Below are positions 5,375 through 6,713 of a DNA stretch of 6,713 bases, one piece after another. The stretch spans positions 1 to 6,713 of the forward strand of contig CAYTZO010000040.1 in the NCBI GenBank assembly GCA_964442525.1. Reading direction: 5' to 3'. Origin of the DNA: CAYTZO01 sp964442525 (GTDB lineage: Bacteria; Patescibacteriota; Microgenomatia; UBA10105; UBA927). The translations under genes were made by a program, and so were the position numbers. A model generated the notes under the pieces. That model had not been told where the DNA came from, did no database searches, and was given only the letters and a program-made list of their open reading frames with translations. The stretch's first letter is position 1, and each line of letters opens with the position of its first letter.

Positions 5375-6608
5375 GAAGAGGCGTCCTTTCGAATTTCCAT
5401 CGCGAGCCTCGGATTCCACATGGCCCCCGTGGCTGACTGCACTGCGTCTACTCNNNNNNNNNNNNNNNNNNNNNNNNNNNNNNNNNNNNNNNNNNNNNNN
5501 NNNNNNNNNNNNNNNNNNNNNNNNNNNNNNNNNNNNNNNNNNNNNNNNNNNNNATCGCGAGCCTCGGATTCCACATGGCCCCCGTGGCTGACTGCACTGC
5601 GTCTACTCCCAATTTCTTATACCGATGGTAATCGACCGGAGTTGTGACTCCCCCTACCCCAACGACGACAAAGTCTTTCCATCCCTTACGCTCTTTCACT
5701 TCCATAATCCGCTCGGCCATTTCCAGGCCCGCCCAGCGGATCGCCGCGCCGCATATGCCGCTCATAAGCCGCACAGGACTGCCCGGAAGGATCTGGTTGC
5801 CTTTCTGGTCCGTCACTTTTGCCTGAATCGTGTTAATTGCGACCACACCGTTGGCATTTTCGTAAACGGCAAGAAGCAGGTCTTCAAGCGTCTGCTGTTG
5901 ATCAGCGGGAAAATAACCGATTTTAACCAGAAGCGGCACATTGTCCCGGATGGGCTTAATCGCCTCAAGTATTGCCTTTGAGGTAACTGCGTCATTACAG
6001 ATAAGTCCTTCTTTTCCGACATTTGGACAAGAAAAGTTAACCTCGAGAACCGGCGCACCGGTGTCTTTGGCGAGTTTTGCGGCTCTGGAAAAATCAGAAA
6101 CATACTCATCAAATGTCATACCTTCCTTCTTCGTTCCCATGAAAGAAAGAATCATAAGATTGCCTTTTTTCATTTCTTTGAGTCCCTTTTTCACATCCTC
6201 CTGCCAAACCTCAGGCGGCCGCGACGGAACTCCGAAGGAATTGGTAATGCCATCGCGGGTTACGTCAACCGAACCAACGTTAAGATCTCCGACAAGAACG
6301 TCGTTGGGCTTTACGTCACCATCTGCATCAACTTTAATCACATTGGGAAACGGATGGCACGGATAGTCGTTGCCGCGGACGGTTTTATAGGTATTAAGTG
6401 AAAATCCCCAGCGCCAAGCAGCTGTCACAAATTTACTGTTGAGTAAGGGGCCAGCCGGAATGCCAAAGGGGATGTCGAGATCAAAGCCTAAAAAACTGGT
6501 CTGTTTCCTGACCGGCAGTGGCTCGGCTGGAACACCGGCGAAATCCCCAAACGGCCCCTTTTGATAGTTCTCCTCGTAAGACTTTCCAGCGTCGTAAAAT
6601 GGCGTCAC
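5371..6608 (-). CDS. pyrD: Dihydroorotate dehydrogenase, class 1-like; interrupted by an assembly gap
   Basis: Oxidises dihydroorotate to orotate with FMN. Visible are IPFGIPAGPLLNSK (46-59), NTYKTVRGN (72-80), NSFGVPSRPP (123-132) and the active-site motif EVNFSCPNVG (189-198), with C194 at the catalytic position of class 1 enzymes (class 2 has Ser). The C-terminal FMN-phosphate region has VVGVGGVTTPVDYHRYKKLG and AVQSATGAMW. The start is GTG, 4 bases after the carB stop. No SD is seen, but TGG-TACAAT ends 6 bases upstream. After GAMWNPRLA the frame runs into 100 Ns. The same 55 bp recurs beyond the gap, followed by MEIRKDASS and TAG at 5371-5373. Collapsing the duplicate gives 1083 bases, in frame, 360 aa: a complete gene, not a pseudogene. 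The electron acceptor cannot be told from sequence. Confidence 0.9.
5399..5453. repeat. Left copy of 55-bp direct repeat flanking the N gap
   Basis: This 55-bp stretch is base-for-base identical to 5554-5608 and encodes the same pyrD segment (VDAVQSATGAMWNPRLA) in the same minus frame. It most likely represents one genomic locus present at the ends of two contigs that were not merged. Confidence 0.9.
5454..5553. other. Assembly gap of exactly 100 N
   Basis: The run is exactly 100 N, a conventional placeholder length, between two identical 55-bp ends. It probably contains no missing sequence. The true join is inferred to be 5398 directly to 5554, removing 155 bases. Confidence 0.95.
5554..5608. 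repeat. Right copy of 55-bp direct repeat flanking the N gap
   Basis: Identical to 5399-5453. The repeat begins exactly at the first base after the N run, and the left copy ends exactly at the last base before it, as expected for a k-mer overlap between contig ends rather than a biological duplication. Confidence 0.9.
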
Positions 6609-6612
6609 AGTT

Positions 6613-6713
6613 TTATTGTACCAAATGCGTGAGTAACGTCGACGCGACCTCGGTATCGGTCACGAGCGAAATTCCCATCTCGACGGCACCTTTGCGGATG
6701 AGTTTGCCATCGG
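6613..6713 (-). CDS. carB: Carbamoyl-phosphate synthase large subunit, C-terminal 32 residues (partial)
   Basis: The minus strand from the right edge reads DGKLIRKGAVEMGISLVTDT then EVASTLLTHLVQ and TAA (6613-6615). This is the end of the MGS-like allosteric domain of CarB, whose family ends in an R(R/K)xAVxxGIPLxTDxxxA pattern. CarB makes carbamoyl phosphate from ammonia (channelled from CarA), bicarbonate and two ATP; this domain binds effectors such as UMP and ornithine in known enzymes. The assignment rests on this short tail plus the directly following pyrD, 4 bases away. Another MGS-domain protein is possible but less likely in this context. The rest of the gene lies beyond position 6713. 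Confidence 0.78.
   Translation of the reverse strand, partial: DGKLIRKGAVEMGISLVTDTEVASTLLTHLVQ
6615..6642 (-). promoter_or_regulatory. Candidate leaderless promoter of pyrD inside the carB 3' end
   Basis: The minus strand has TCGACG (6637-6642, four of six consensus bases), a 16-base spacer ending in TGG, and TACAAT (6615-6620). The hexamer ends 6 bases before the pyrD GTG. pyrD has no SD, so either this drives a leaderless mRNA or translation re-initiates from the carB stop 4 bases upstream. Confidence 0.35.

Noticed and set aside
5399..5608. Biological direct repeat, such as a target-site duplication of an insertion hidden in the Ns
   Set aside because: 55 bp is far too long for a target-site duplication, the copies abut the Ns exactly, and both encode the same conserved PyrD segment.
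5371..6608. pyrD as a pseudogene or a truncated gene with a separate downstream fragment
   Set aside because: The break is explained by the duplicated 55-bp contig ends and 100-N filler; the merged gene is in frame and has a normal C-terminus and stop.
1..6713. CRISPR array, mobile element, prophage or novel defence system
   Set aside because: No regularly spaced repeats, transposase, integrase, toxin-antitoxin or nuclease-helicase modules were seen. The only direct repeat is the assembly artefact, and YraN is a housekeeping-type gene here.

Overview
The window is a compact bacterial segment in which almost every base belongs to a gene. It is dominated by a minus-strand pyrimidine-nucleotide cluster. 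Read in the direction of transcription (right to left), it holds: the last 32 codons of carB (carbamoyl-phosphate synthase large subunit); pyrD (dihydroorotate dehydrogenase); an 83-codon unknown gene on the opposite strand; pyrF (OMP decarboxylase); pyrE (orotate phosphoribosyltransferase); an 84-codon helical protein of unknown function; upp (uracil phosphoribosyltransferase); pyrG (CTP synthase); rplS (ribosomal protein L19); and yraN (UPF0102 nuclease-fold protein). The 3' part of a plus-strand tRNA-Lys(UUU) gene lies at the left edge.

Organism: the set suggests a member of the Candidate Phyla Radiation (Patescibacteria), probably Parcubacteria-like. This is inference from a divergent CTP synthase, an L19 with an internal insertion, an OPRT with a C-terminal CPLC motif, a small helical protein of a type I associate with these genomes, a tRNA without encoded CCA, and extreme gene packing. 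TGA ends upp, pyrE, pyrF and the 84-aa gene at tightly overlapping junctions, so TGA is a stop codon here and the TGA=Gly code of Gracilibacteria/Absconditabacteria is excluded. The 100-N gap and its flanking repeats point to a draft, probably metagenomic, assembly.

Pathway logic: CarB makes carbamoyl phosphate (carA, pyrB and pyrC would have to lie outside the window). PyrD oxidises dihydroorotate to orotate, PyrE adds ribose-phosphate from PRPP, and PyrF decarboxylates OMP to UMP. Upp recovers uracil to UMP, and PyrG aminates UTP to CTP. De novo synthesis and salvage therefore meet at UMP in one cluster. rplS and yraN are appended behind pyrG.

Two points stand out. First, the apparent truncation of pyrD is an assembly artefact. 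An identical 55-bp sequence sits on both sides of exactly 100 Ns, and collapsing it restores an in-frame 360-aa protein with a proper stop. Second, several genes lack a Shine-Dalgarno sequence but have a -10-like hexamer, usually preceded by TGG, ending 5-6 bases before the start codon. This suggests leaderless transcription of pyrF, pyrG, pyrD and possibly the 84-aa gene, and near-leaderless transcription of the 83-aa gene. I found no CRISPR array, insertion sequence, phage gene, or convincing new defence or mobile system. The unexplained genes are the two small ones embedded in the pyrimidine cluster.
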